A stretch of 64,000 nucleotides of DNA from Isoetes taiwanensis (lineage: Eukaryota; Streptophyta; Lycopodiopsida; Isoetales; Isoetaceae): positions 9,524,292 to 9,588,291 of the forward strand of contig JAJEKV010000049.1 of the NCBI GenBank assembly GCA_021234155.1, given 5' to 3'. The translations under genes and the position numbers were made by a program. The notes under the pieces are model-generated. The model had not been told where the DNA came from and did no database searches. It was given only the letters and a program-made list of their open reading frames with translations. Of the stretch, positions 10,529 through 21,902 are shown piece after piece (positions within the stretch are counted from its first letter, which is position 1; every line of letters starts with the position of its first letter).

Positions 10529-11149
10529 ACTGCTTTTTTTACGATGCACATAAAGCAGGTAAGTTCTTCAAGAAAAAAATTGAGTGAAAACTCACCGTGG
10601 CTGTGGAAAATGATGTCAACGCATGGAAGCATTCCACCACCGCCATGGGTACAACGAATTCAGCTTCATCCTTGCATGTAACTCAAATGTATCCTCCATT
10701 TATAGGGGTAACATCGAGCGATAGATTGGCTACTGCAGGTTTTCCCTCGTATATCTGCAGAGCTTTGAAGTTGGAGCTGCAAACAGAGCAGAATACATAT
10801 AAGGAAGGAGTAGTACACAATGAAGAATCAACGGGAAGATGGGCAGCAAAGGCCACACAGAAGGAGGAGATGGTCCTTCCATCCATAGCCGATCAAACCC
10901 TCTGTACGATTTCCTAAAAGCCCCCCTCCGGGAAAAGAGGTCCCATGTTCCTTGTGTTGGCTAAAAACCCTAAAAATAATGGAGGACCAAAAATAAAGAA
11001 GTCTGCACCATAGGATTTGCCCCCTTTTCTAAAATCAACGGCTGATAAAAGGGTGCACTCTAGAAATACTATTTAGTACACCTGGATGAATACGGCCACC
11101 AAATCATATGCAAACCTTAGAGAAAACAGTACAAAAACAGAAAGAAAAA
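10529..11149. other. RPS28 3' flank and uncharacterised sequence
   Basis: Begins with a possible 3' UTR and splice donor of RPS28. A stop-free frame at 10597-10917 has no recognised domain, lacks an ATG at its start (it opens with GTG) and is better seen as chance or UTR. An acceptor-like CTACTGCAG/G lies at about 10738 and could pair with the donor at 10559. Confidence 0.35.
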
Positions 11150-11790
11150 CCCCCTGTTATAATGCTACATATTTGCTTATGCTTTCAGAGTTTTGGAAGT
11201 TATGCTTTCAAGACATGCAAACTGGATATGCTTTCAAGATATTCAAGATAGGTTTTGTTGGGTTCACCCACATTCTTGTCTGCAACAAAGCTTCTTATTG
11301 TACTTCTAGTGAGTTCACAAATGTGTTGCACTGTTGCAAAATCTTTGCGATTCATTCTTCAGTCGATTTTTCAAAGGGGGCCTCTCTGATCATTGCACCT
11401 ACTTAAGAATTTCCAAACTTTATTGGGTTAGAGTAGGCAGGATTAGAGGTCTTACAACCAGTTTTCAGTCGATTTGCAATGGATTGTAACTAATTTGCAG
11501 AGGATTCATACCCATTTCAAGATATGCAAACTCTAATTGTTATCGCTTTGCTTGACACGGCTTGTTTGAAGGCATAGGCAGCAGCAAGGTAATTGTTACG
11601 AGGAAAAGGCCATTTTTCACCATTGGAAGTGCCAATTAAGTTTTAGATAGAAAAACTGGGGGCATTGATCTTGCACAAAATAGAGAATATTTACTACATC
11701 AAGGGCCACAAATAAAATGCACAAATAAGAGTCATAAAGTATCACATGTAATGGTGGGACTGTGCCACGGACTAGAAATAGTTCTAAGAT
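11150..11790 (+). repeat. Duplicated block, partner about 26165-26845
   Basis: Shares GCTTATGCTTTCAGAGTTTTGG, GGGTTCACCCACATTCTTGTC, TTTCAAAGGGGGCCTCTCTG and the following AT-rich text with the region downstream of P1. Differences are substitutions and small indels. Reading frames within it are not conserved between the copies. Confidence 0.75.
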
Positions 11791-14045
11791 TGCTTCAATC
11801 TTGTTAATTTGGGATTTTCAAGTTTGGTGGAAAACCTTTTTGGAATTTTTGTTTAATCGATTTCCTAAGATTTTAAATGCTTTTAGACATCGTGAAATAT
11901 TTCTGGCTTTCCAGAAATTGAGATGTTTTCTTTTTATATGAGTTCGAATTTGTTTTTGCTTCATATGGCTATGCCTTATGCCTTATCCGATCCCGCATGC
12001 TCAGGTCAAATTCTTTTCCCTTTCTGGCTGCATCGTGGCATGCATGCCACGATTTCTTAATGCCTCTGTATCTTATGAATCGGCCAAATGGATGTCTTAT
12101 CCTTAGTATGCCTGCCATTGTTGTTTAGATCATGCATCAAGGATTTTCTTAATTTCAAGGTGTTTCAGCCAAGTAATGGCATCTACGTGCACTGTAGAAG
12201 ACGATTCATGGAAGTTTTGGTTTGCTATACATCTGCTATGTGAATCCTTTCCTCCAATTGTTTTTCTCAAAAACATTAGAGCAGTATACATGATACGCCT
12301 GCATAAGAAAGCTAGGGCTTGCCTTGATGAAGGTTGAGCCATGTGTAAGGAAGACCTTGGCTTCCATGCAAGATTATTATCCAAATACATAAAGAACACA
12401 AGTCAGAAATTATGGAAACCCGTGAAGAAGCTTCACCATTACAACAAATCCATCTTAATATGCATAAGGGATCATAACTTCTGTCTCCTTGGCAGGTTTG
12501 TGTATACACAGCTGTTTCATTCTAACAAATGTTTTGAAAAATCCATTTGGCATCCAGCAATTGCCCATATCTAAAAATGCAATCTAGCTTCATGGTTTAG
12601 ATTTTTGAAGCTTCATTATTTTGACCTTATCTCCTATGCAAATGCCTGTAATAGACCCATATGGCTGCAATATCATGTTCTGTTCAAGAAGGAAAGTCAA
12701 ATCATGAGCATGTTTGTCATAGTTGAATCAGATTTTAGGTGGCTTTCTCATTCTATTTTGACAGTTTAATATTCATTGGGCATTCAGTAAATGGCCATAT
12801 CTAAAAGCACATGGAGGATTTTCTGGTAAACTTTATTACCCTCAGCATGTTTATTTCTTTTAAGATTTCCATTGTATTATCTGGTTTGAATAGAATAGAT
12901 GCAAATTTAAGGATTCTTTGTGAATAGTTCGTCCTCAAGCAGGATTTCGGTTTTAGGATTTAGCTATCATGTATGCACTCTTCCAATGATCTTCCCAGAT
13001 TTGGAAGTTAATGTATATTCGCACTAAAAAAGTGTTGGTATCCATTAAAACTTTTTAGCTTCTTTTCCCTTCATTATTATTTGAGTCTATAAATTTTAAC
13101 AAATAGGTATTTTAGGATCTAAGTATTTCAGGATTTGGCTTCATCTTTAATATGAGAGACTTGAAAGATCTATATGAAGCTTCTGCTGAAGATTAAAATG
13201 GGAAGCTATGCTGCCTTTGGAACAATAAAAATGGAGTTGGCAAGCGCATAAACCATAAACGGTATGCTACTCTTTCTATACATGCTGCATGCATTTAGTT
13301 AAGAGGATCTTCCATTTGCTAGATACTCCACCACCACATTTAAATTGATTATCGTCTTACCTCTGATTTGATTAGCAAAAAGTGTCAACTGGGCTTGAAG
13401 CTTTGAAAATAAGAGAGAGATTTCAAATTGTTAAAATTGCATGTGTTCAACTGTTTGTGTGTAATGCTACATGGAATGCTAACATAACAACATAACTAGG
13501 AGGTTGTGGCATATTAGATTTGAAGTACAAGAAGAACTAAGATGGTTGACTCATGCTCTTTGTAACATACGAGTTCAACATCGATCTTCAGCCCAATATT
13601 TGATATCTTAATGCTTTGCTAAGGTTGTAATAGCATTGTCTATCATGACTTCGACATTCGGTGTCCAGCCCAATATTTTATAGCCCAAGTATCAGAGTCG
13701 ACTTTCTATGACAGTAGTACCGTAGACCTAGGCAAAATCTTTATCTCATTTTCTGTTATGCAATTCTTGGAACTCTTATTCATGCTTTGTGAAACAACTT
13801 CTTTAGTTTGATTAGTCATGCATCTTAAATAACATATTGTTTTGTACTAGACTTAAAAGGGGCCACTTTGTTTTAATTCGAAACAAGTCTTTGAGTGAAA
13901 ACCAGCCTAGATGCAGGGGGCTGCATGTTTTGACTTTCTAAGGTTAGAAGTTGAACCTTCATTTTGAAAAAATGCTAATCGGTCGAAGTTAACGCATATT
14001 TTTTAGAATATCTTAGGTTTTAGATACTAAGACATTATATCCTCT
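11791..14045. other. AT-rich intergenic DNA
   Basis: More than 2.2 kb without a supportable gene, RNA or repeat. A palindromic GTGGCATGCATGCCAC lies at about 12034-12049. Short frames on the minus strand near 12.1-12.5 kb show no family features. Confidence 0.55.
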
Positions 14046-14049
14046 CTAT

Positions 14050-15470
14050 TATTTTGATGTGTCACCGCCCAGCCTAAAGCGCCAGGCCCCGGCCCCTTCA
14101 GGGGCCAGCATCAAGCAACAGCAGGCAAAACGCCGGAGGGTTTAGCCATCAACAGCAGGCATCAACCTGATTTAGTGGCAACGTTCAGCATCAAGGCCAG
14201 AGGATTCAGCATCAACGTGATTTGGGAATCAGGCGGGCTAGCATCCAGCTTCAGGGAGATCGGCTAAATTGCGTCAGCACATGATGGGGTCTTCAAGTTT
14301 CGACTGCAGCGCCCACTTCTAAGTATAGAGGGGATAGCACCAGGCCATAGAAGCAGCACATCACGCCGATAGCAGCAACAGCTCAGGGGCAACGGATCGG
14401 CCTCAAGCGATTCATGGGTTCATGAATTCGTCCACTTCATAGCAACCTGCAGATCCAGCAAGAGCCCTCAGCCCAATTCTTTTGCCATTCTAATCCGGTT
14501 TGGTTTGGCCCCTGCCAGAATCAGGTTTGGATTGTGTGTTATTCTTATTTTGGATTGTTGGGGTTTTTGCTGTTGTCAAACCAATAGTTGCCCTTGTCCA
14601 CGGCAACAAACAGCCTGCCATATTACATTAGATTTGAACCAAGCCCCCTTTATGCCCAGGAAGTTACGCGAGCTTAATCTAGCTTAGCAAGTGGCACGCT
14701 CGCCTGCAAGGTTGTATGCCATGACCAGACGGGCTCAGTGTAAAAATGCTAGCACACCTGGCGGGGATCTTCTCCAGTAGTTCCTTGAAATTAGAGATAA
14801 ACTTTGCCCATGTCTCTCAGCAGCAGAACATGACATGCTATCTCCTGCCTTAGAACAGACAATGTTTGCCCCTACTGTTATGATAGAAGCTAAGCAGTTC
14901 CTTCAGATACTGATTACGCTTTCTTCCAAGACCCTGCCGAATAGCCCTATAGAGCCACCACCCTTTCCCAGGCCGCAGTGCAGAGATAGGAGTATACATA
15001 CTGATCTACAACTAGACAGGCCAGAATGCACAGAGACTGATCTAGGGCCGAACATGAGCATAGATGCCAGAACGGAGATAGCTCCAGCCTCATGCAAGGA
15101 CACTATAATGACTGATGTACAGGTAACTCCAGGTTCAGACACAGACGCAGCTTCTCACAAGCATGGGGAGCAGGTTCCATCACCGATAGATGATCCCGAG
15201 CAAGATAGAGGCCTCAATTTGCGCATAGCGGGGCTACCTGAAACAGATTCTTGCTCAGATGCTGAACAGGCTGCAAAGTTTTTCACTGATATCATGCATA
15301 TTCAGCAGCCTAGTATTGCCACAGCCCGGCGAGTTGGGGCCCAGAGACCAGACAGACCTTGTCATATAGTCGTACACTTTAGCACCTCTCAGGACAGATT
15401 ATATGTGCTCCAGCACGGCAGTCATTTGAAGAGTACTAGATTCTCTGTTTAGGAAGCACTAGGTGGATGG
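14050..15470 (+). mobile_element. LINE 5' portion (GC-rich 5' UTR and ORF1 part)
   Basis: Composition changes sharply at about 14050 from AT-rich to GC-rich. The first 780 bases look like a LINE 5' UTR; the rest encodes an ORF1-type protein. Homology to the LINE family ends near 15470 without ORF2, 3' UTR or tail. A 5'-only copy is not what target-primed reverse transcription produces, so a later deletion or rearrangement probably removed the 3' part. Confidence 0.6.
14835..15452 (+). pseudogene. LINE ORF1-type protein, partial
   Basis: 205 codons from an ATG. The first 125 residues are low in recognisable structure, rich in Pro, Ser, Thr and acidic residues. From about residue 130 the protein matches the frame at 18.1-18.5 kb: LNLRIAGLPE, then FFTDIMHI, DRPCHIVVHF, and VLQHGSHLKSTRFSV. 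This layout resembles the RRM-plus-C-terminal-domain part of L1-type ORF1 proteins, which bind the element's RNA. The frame ends where the 18 kb copy continues with QEDLS, so the C-terminal helical end is missing and the copy is broken. Clade of the parent LINE is not certain. Confidence 0.55.
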
Positions 15471-18038
15471 TGCGTATAAATGATATGCCTACAACAAATG
15501 TTACAACAAATGTTACAGCAAAGGTACCAAGTTATTCAGTCCATTACGATCTGAATTCTATATGGAATTTTTTTATGTACAGCCCATGCAGATCTCTTTG
15601 ATTGCATATCCATATGTCATATGGCCTTGACTATTTTGTGGATATTCTTTACCATAGAGGATTTGTCCAGATAGTCTATTGTATCTATTGCTATAGTATA
15701 TGTACATTGTGCATGTATCTATTCCATTCTTTCTGTTTAATTGCCTTAGTTTAGAGCATCATAATTTTTTAACATGCATTATACATGTATGTAATTCATG
15801 TCACTTGTTGTTGTCCCTCTACTCTATACGTGCTAAAAATGATATCCACACAGTACTATGCATCTTTGTTCCTCTAGGTTATGCTTTTACAATAACAAAT
15901 TGATTCTTGGATTTAACAGAGTACCCATCAATGGCAATTGCTTGGCTTAGCAAAGACAAGCTATAACATCTCCAGTTTCTACAGCTCTTTAAAAAGTTCC
16001 AAAATCTAGACGTACTTGAAGTTGATATTGAGCCACGTCAACATTTTATGCGTCTTCAGTTGCAAGCAAACTGGGAACATCAGGTATGGCTGGTACAAGT
16101 TGTTCATTATTTGTCTCTTCCAGATTCTTGAAACAAAACTATAGTTAGCATTAGTCACTTAGTTCACTGACCTGAGGAAATTATTGACAGTTCATGTTTC
16201 TCCAAGCGGCAACATATTGTAGCTCACTAGCCTTTGTAGTTTACCCATATTAGCATCTTGCATTGTTTCCGTAAGCTTAGGGGCATTCAAGGTCTTTTTA
16301 TTCTGCCCGTAGATTAAAGTTTAATACATATGTACCTTTTGGACTTGGCATAGACTGATGTGCTATGACCCGATTCGTGCTTTTATCAGTCTTGCACATT
16401 TTAAGTTTGTTCTGACTATATACACATATTTGTTGATTGTCCAGACCATATGGAAGAGGAAGATGCAAGGGTAATATAGAATTTTGAAGTGACTATAGAG
16501 GTTACTCAAAGTTGGTAGTCTTATGTCGTTGCAGACAATCTGTAGTACCTTGACCTTTAGCAGTCGCATACATTAGAACTGACACTTCATGGCTTTTAAT
16601 TTCTCGGGATAATTTGAGTTTAGGTGAGATGGACAGACTTGAGGTATATGGTTTTTACAATGCCTGTAGTTGCCACCTAGGTGAATCTGGCTCACAATGA
16701 CATTGTTTTCACATTTCTAATATACCAAGATTGAACTATCGTTTATAGTCTCGCAACTTTATCCATGTACGAAATTGAATTGATATTCTCATTTAGTTCA
16801 CTCGAATAGTACCCAATGAGTTGGTCTTCATTGTGGCGCACTATTTCAATAAACTATTACAGTATTTGAACTATTATGCTTTGAGTACTCAAGCATATGA
16901 GTTTCGAGAATCATTACATAGCATTGCAGGTTTCGAAGACGGCTTGGTGGATTTCGAATGTCATGGTCTTTTCATACAGGGGCGTTGAATTTCACACAGG
17001 TGGAGACGTTAACACAATCTCATTTGTTGTTCTATTTGAGGTTATCTTTGCCAAAACTTATATATGGCTCTCATTACTCATTATAGGGTACCTTTTCACT
17101 AAAGATTGGCAAATCATAGTACTGCACTCACAAATTCACCTTAGTTTTGAATATAATGCAAATGTGCTGCAGTTTGAGAAAACAAGATTCAAGGTCTTCA
17201 CCCATTCAAGGCCTTCATCCTTTCTTTTTATTAATATCTGCCATGTGTTCTAATTGGTTCTTCATAACAAACCATATGCTGCTGTTTAACAATGACATTG
17301 CCTATCAATGGCGAATGGGTGGCTGTTATTAAAGATAAGTTATGACATGTTCAGCTTCTGTGAGCTTTTTTATTTTGTATTTCATAGTTCAAATTTGGAC
17401 ATTCTTGCAGTTTATATTCAGCAATACGAGATGCGGGTCTCAACTTACAGACTAAGAACTTTAGATAACTTGCAAGTAGACTGGTCCGGGTCAGATGTAT
17501 GTGCTATGATATAGTTCGCATAGTCACTTATGGTTTGCATAGTCACTTTGTTTCATTGGCAATAAACCACATGAACTAGAAAGCTACTGACCATTCATAT
17601 TTCTTTGAGCCCTTACAAAGTGTATCAAGATATATACACCAAGCAATTTTGTATTCACAGAGTTGTTTACCCACATTACCATCTTGGGTTGTTTTTGGAG
17701 GCTTGCTAGGCGAATAATTTGAGCTACCATTTGGTTTAACCACTCAAATCAAGAGTTGCATTTTGAAACATTATCAAACAATCATGAACCAAGTAGTCAC
17801 GAAACTCATCATAATGTCCCTCTTACATTACATGATTCATTCACAATTGCTAAACATGCTTTTTCCCATATCATAATGTCTTGATAGTTATTTGTCATAT
17901 ATTTCTATTTTTTTTTTGGCACTCCAAAAGCATCGGCATCCTTGAATTTCAACACAACAAATGACTATATAAGTTAATACTTTACAATCTTCTAGCATTC
18001 TTGGCTTAAATGTTAGACCTATAGAATAGCCCATCTAC
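15471..18038. other. AT-rich DNA with two diverged similar blocks
   Basis: No supported gene. Blocks at about 15930-16265 and 17290-17700 share scattered phrases (TATCAATGGC, AGCTATAACAT or AGTTATGACATGTTCAGC, TTCATATTTCT, GTTTACCCA..TTA.CATCTTG), suggesting an old tandem duplication of roughly 1.35 kb. This is a visual match only. Confidence 0.35.
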
Positions 18039-18569
18039 TTGAAATATTCTTTCAACACTAATCTTTTCAAGGCAATACAGACATCTCCACAATCCCAAGG
18101 GGACCAGGAGTCGCAGTGCCGCGCTAGCAGACAGGAGCAGGCTACCTCAGTATCTTCTATTACTAGGAGCCTGAACTTGCGTATTATAGGGGTTGCAGAG
18201 GCAGGAGATGATGCCCTTTCTGATATGGATGCTGCTTTGCATTTTTTCACTGATGTCATGCATGTGAAGGCTGGTGGAGTTATCTCTGCTACTAAGGTGG
18301 CGGCGGCAAGACATGATCGTCCCCGCCATCTTTTGGTTCGGTTTCAAGACACTCTTAGCCGCTTACATGTTCTTCAGCATGGAAACCATCTCAGAGGGAC
18401 TAGTTTCTCAGTACAGGAGGACCTCTCCACTCTTCAATTGTGTAATCGTAAGGAGGAGCTCTGCAAGGTGAGGGCAGCCCGCCTGCAAAAGAAATGGGCA
18501 GTGTACAGGGGAGACGCAGCAATTATTCTAGATCAATGGCCTTCCAATCCTTGGACTGGCTATGTCTAG
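18039..18569 (+). pseudogene. LINE ORF1-type protein, 5'-truncated
   Basis: 176 codons; the first part before about 18070 is flanking sequence. Recognisable order: SLNLRIIGVAEAG, ALHFFTDVMHV, RPRHLLVRF, LHVLQHGNHLRGTSFSV, then QEDLSTLQLCNRKEEL and a basic helix KVRAARLQKKWAVY. The same C-terminal module occurs on the minus strand at 39.4-39.7 kb (LKGTSLYVDE). In L1-like elements this protein coats the RNA. The N-terminal coiled coil is absent. I cannot exclude that the closing residues are read-in from 3' UTR. Confidence 0.6.
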
Positions 18570-18775
18570 ACAATTTTAGAAGCATAAATTTACCACTAGC
18601 ATTAGCATTATCTTCTCTTATTCTTGGTAGCCTTTTAATATTTGGTTATTGTATTTGGTGATGGGGCCTAGTCCCCGGGTTTTAGATGGGCTGTTGCCCT
18701 TGCATGTACCGTCCCATAACCCGTTGGGTTCCCGTGGATGTAAAAATTCTTATCTTATCTTATCTTATCTATTTA
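18060..18775 (+). mobile_element. LINE derivative with ORF1 domain and 3' end but no ORF2
   Basis: An ORF1-type coding region runs almost straight into a LINE 3' end: only about 170 bases separate its stop from the tail. The 3' UTR carries CCCATAACCCGTTGGGTTCCCGTGGATGTAAAA, parallel to the end of the 34.2 kb LINE, and the tail is (TTATC)n at 18748-18770. No endonuclease or reverse transcriptase is present. It is either an internal deletion or an ORF1-only lineage comparable in design to mammalian HAL1. Confidence 0.6.
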
Positions 18776-19487
18776 TTTATATCTTTCCAAATTTAGCTAC
18801 ACATTGACCATGCTACAAAGATGCCATGGTTCAATACATCCAATTCTAATCCCAACTACATGAAATATAAAAGATATTATTGCACATGCAAAACATATCC
18901 AATTTAGTTAAAATAATAATAGCACACACAAAATCTAAACAATTTGAATTCTATGTCGAAAACATGTATCCTTATACATTGCACTCATTAATATGACACC
19001 TTTTCTTTTGTCGGATTGATTTTTGCCATTTCAATATAAACTACACAATATCCTAGACCAACGCGCTTGACATAGACAACTTGGACATGTATGTTCAAGA
19101 ACCCATCAACATAATAAACCATCGAGCATAAATAAAGTTTTGCTATGCTCGACAAGAATCTAAATTCGGTTATGATAATGAAGGGGATGCAAATGCAAGC
19201 AAAGTAAAGCATTTAGAGCAAGCATAGTTTTTTAGATAAAGAAGTGGGTCTGGTATGAGAAAGTTTATTGATAGAAATGAGTGACATATCTATACTTTTT
19301 GCTTTCTTCAGGTGTTCTATTTCACAAAGTCATAACATGCATACCCTGTATCTGTATGAGACTTGGCTTATTGGCATACATGAGATGAGGTGCTTGACAT
19401 TCCTTTTAGGCCGCATTTTGGAATTTTCCTATTAACATTTGGAATTGAACTCGAATACTTCAAATCCCGGCAGCGCTGGGCACCATA
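18776..19487. other. AT-rich intergenic DNA
   Basis: Nothing recognised except a GC-rich patch GGCAGCGCTGGGCACC at about 19468-19483, echoed by the hairpin at 21445-21461. Confidence 0.5.
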
Positions 19488-19765
19488 AGTAGTTGACATT
19501 AAGAACCAAATGGGTAAAAAAAGTTGTTATTTAAATAGGAAGGAAAGGATTCGAAAATTGGGAATGCAAATTTATTTAGGACAACATTTTTGAAAATGTC
19601 AATGGGAACCTCGCCGCATTGGCTTTGTCAAAATCACGAGGCCAGCCCAACAGTGAGACATACACCATTTCAAAATCCAACCAAGAAGCTTCTAAACGAA
19701 TGTTCCTCCTCCATTATATAAGTTGCAAAAAGCTAGCAATTGAGCCATCGATAAATCTGCAATAT
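19488..19765 (+). repeat. Peroxidase promoter copy without a gene (copy 0)
   Basis: Carries the same upstream sequence as the peroxidase genes: AAGTTGTTATTTAAATAGG, TTTAGGACAACATTTTTGAA, ACCATTTCAAAATCC, AAGCTTCTAAACGAATG, a TATA box in CCATTATATAAG (about 19711-19722) and ATTGAGCCATCGATAAATCTGC. Homology stops at about 19765, before where the coding region would start. It is an orphaned promoter left by tandem duplication or deletion. Confidence 0.85.
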
Positions 19766-20444
19766 AGCCATGTGGATTTCTTGAAAATTACGTATCTTTT
19801 TTTTTGGGAAAACAATATCAACTTTTAAAAATTACATAGAAAAAAAAACAACACACATAGAAAAAGGGAAAAAGAACTGTCTTTTTTCAGTTTTCAACGT
19901 GTACTAGTGTTCAAACCTACATGTGTTATTTAAAAGACAAACAACGCGTAGCTCCTTTAAAAGCAACGGTCAAGAAAAAACCACCACCTAAAAATAATAA
20001 TGAAAAAGAACACGTTGACAGAAAAGAAAAGGTGCCAAAAAAACACTATGGAAACTTTCTGCCAAAAGTCAACTGTTACTTCTAGCAAATTCGGATAAAA
20101 TGACCCCGTGGATTTTTTATGCCATTTTGGTATTGTTTTTTGCATAAAATAACACTTAAAAACAATTATAGACCAAAAATTGGGGTCAGTGTGACTATTC
20201 ACGTGCATTTCGAGCAACGCCAGCAACTCAGGAATCAATTCAGCTTATGGTCGCCCAAAGAAGGGGAAATGCAGACAATCAACTAGGGATGCCTATACTG
20301 TCTATGTCCAAATCGGCCAATCGTCTGATTTGAAGCAGCTTGGCATGCTAAGGGTGGATGGAATTCCTATCGAATTAGGCTGGCAAATTGGGCTGTCCAA
20401 TTTGGCAGGAAATCTAACTGCAAAACACTAGATAAGCTTACGGT
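19766..20444. other. AT-rich intergenic DNA
   Basis: No supported feature. Includes A-rich runs at 19835-19890. Confidence 0.5.
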
Positions 20445-20744
20445 TTGGGGTCATTGCCATGTTGCAAAGAGTGCTTTGATATGTACCAAGCTTCTAAAAT
20501 TGAACAGTCATACAATTTGGCCGTCGTCACATCTACAAGACTAGTTGGTTGTGACTTCAAGAACACGAAGAAGTGGAGCATGGAAGATTACAAAAAAATT
20601 CTTGAACAGATAAGCATCCTGAAGGACAAATCACAGTCGTCGGATTCATCGATGGACAATCACAGTCGGATTCATCGATCCTACGACCCAGATCGTATGT
20701 TGGGGCCTCTGGGCACCTCTAATTTCGCTTATAGTCATTTATGA
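20445..20744 (+). other. Possible host-gene exon relic, unidentified
   Basis: A 99-codon frame with natural-looking composition (CCKECFDMYQASKIEQSYNL, STRLVGCDFKN, WSMEDYKKILEQISIL). No family was recognised. It opens without a good start and is followed by a tRNA-like insert, so at best this is part of a gene. A near-duplicate GGACAATCACAGTCG-type repeat is visible at 20625-20670. Confidence 0.25.
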
Positions 20745-20875
20745 TTGAGGCACCTATGATTTTGAAATATGAAATACGATTTCGCCTAAGGTTTTGAGGG
20801 AATAGGGCTCGAACCTCTATCAAAATAACTCAATGTCCTAATAAAACTACTTTAACCAATGTACCCAGTGAGCTA
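20690..20875 (-). mobile_element. tRNA-derived SINE head (tRNA-like sequence)
   Basis: On the minus strand an A-box-like TGGTTAAAGTAG (20858-20847) and a B box GGTTCGAGCCC (20815-20805) are spaced as in a tRNA gene, preceded by AGCTCACTGGGTACAT. The acceptor and anticodon stems do not form a convincing tRNA, so a SINE head is more likely than a tRNA gene. The 3' body is taken to run to about 20690; no tail was identified. Confidence 0.45.
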
Positions 20876-20894
20876 ATATGATTATTTTTTTATC

Positions 20895-21362
20895 TTGAAT
20901 CTATGCTTTTTTTATAACAACCCATTCAATTGTTTTAGGAATATATGGTCTATGGTTTCAGGAATTGTTATTTTTACATCCATATCAAATCCCCTCGGAA
21001 CCCTCTGTTATTTTGCTACATATGTGCATCTGGACCAACTTAACCAATGCCTCTCTGCAATGAAATCTATAGATAGGGGTAGCCGAGTGTGGATTGGCAA
21101 TTATCAGGATCCAATATTGAAGAGCTCTGCCTTCCCTAGAGTTAAAGAGGTACATGCGCTAATTGTTATGATGTCCATTTCAAGAGTGCTGGTTACTAGT
21201 GATGTACCTGAGATCGATCCTTGCTTTAGCAATCCAGACCATCCCCAAGAGTATGTAAAGCTTCCTGCATATCTAAGTACTGCAGATGAAGTTCTGAAGA
21301 AGACTCCCGATGTTGACTGCGAGATAGGTATGTCTAAAATCATGTGTGCCTCACATGCATAA
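20895..21362 (+). other. Possible host-gene exon relic, unidentified
   Basis: A 155-codon stop-free stretch. The last 90 codons (RVKEVHALIVMMSISRVL, VPEIDPCFSNPDHPQEYVKL, LSTADEVLKKTPDVDCEIG) look like real protein with acidic, proline-containing loops. It starts inside AT-rich DNA and could be an exon from about 21000. I cannot name the family. Confidence 0.3.
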
Positions 21363-21902
21363 CAAAGGTTATGAATAAGTTTTTACCAAATGCCCAATTT
21401 TGCTTTGTCCTGCATCAATGTTATAATTAGGAACTAGTAACGGTGCCCAGCGTTGCTGGGCATAAGCTGGATGTTTGTAAATGTCTTGACTGCAATGAGT
21501 TTATTATAACAAAAATATCCAAAGATAGAAAATTGCCCACCTTCGGTGGGCATTCCCTGAGATTGTAGAAAATAGTTAGAACATAATATTTGGACATTTT
21601 GCGAATTATATAGGGGTTTTGGTTGAAATAATGCACCTATACATTTTCATCCTTTGCCGTATGTTTTGCTATGCCATGGTAGAAGCCTGGAGCAATTCAT
21701 AACAATCAAATGATAGCACAAAACACTGCATGGGATTCCTTTGCCGTATGTTTTGCTATGCCATTGTGTGATGGATTATCGGTTGGTGGATAAACCGATA
21801 AGCCATCATTTGCAAATGACATGTGTTTTAGATAGGACAAGAGCCATGCCAACCATGTAAAGACAGGTTTTCCATATATTTGTAAGCAAAGAATCTCCAT
21901 AT
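21363..21902. other. Intergenic DNA with two GC hairpins
   Basis: Contains two perfect 7-bp hairpins 73 bases apart: GCCCAGC-GTT-GCTGGGC (21445-21461) and GCCCACC-TTC-GGTGGGC (21535-21551). The phrase TTGCCGTATGTTTTGCTATGCCAT occurs twice (about 21654 and 21741). No gene. Confidence 0.55.

Noticed and set aside
10597-10917. 106-codon plus-strand frame after RPS28
   Set aside because: No ATG start, no recognised motif; may be UTR or chance.
20803-20875. A functional tRNA gene
   Set aside because: Only the promoter boxes are convincing; stems do not pair well.
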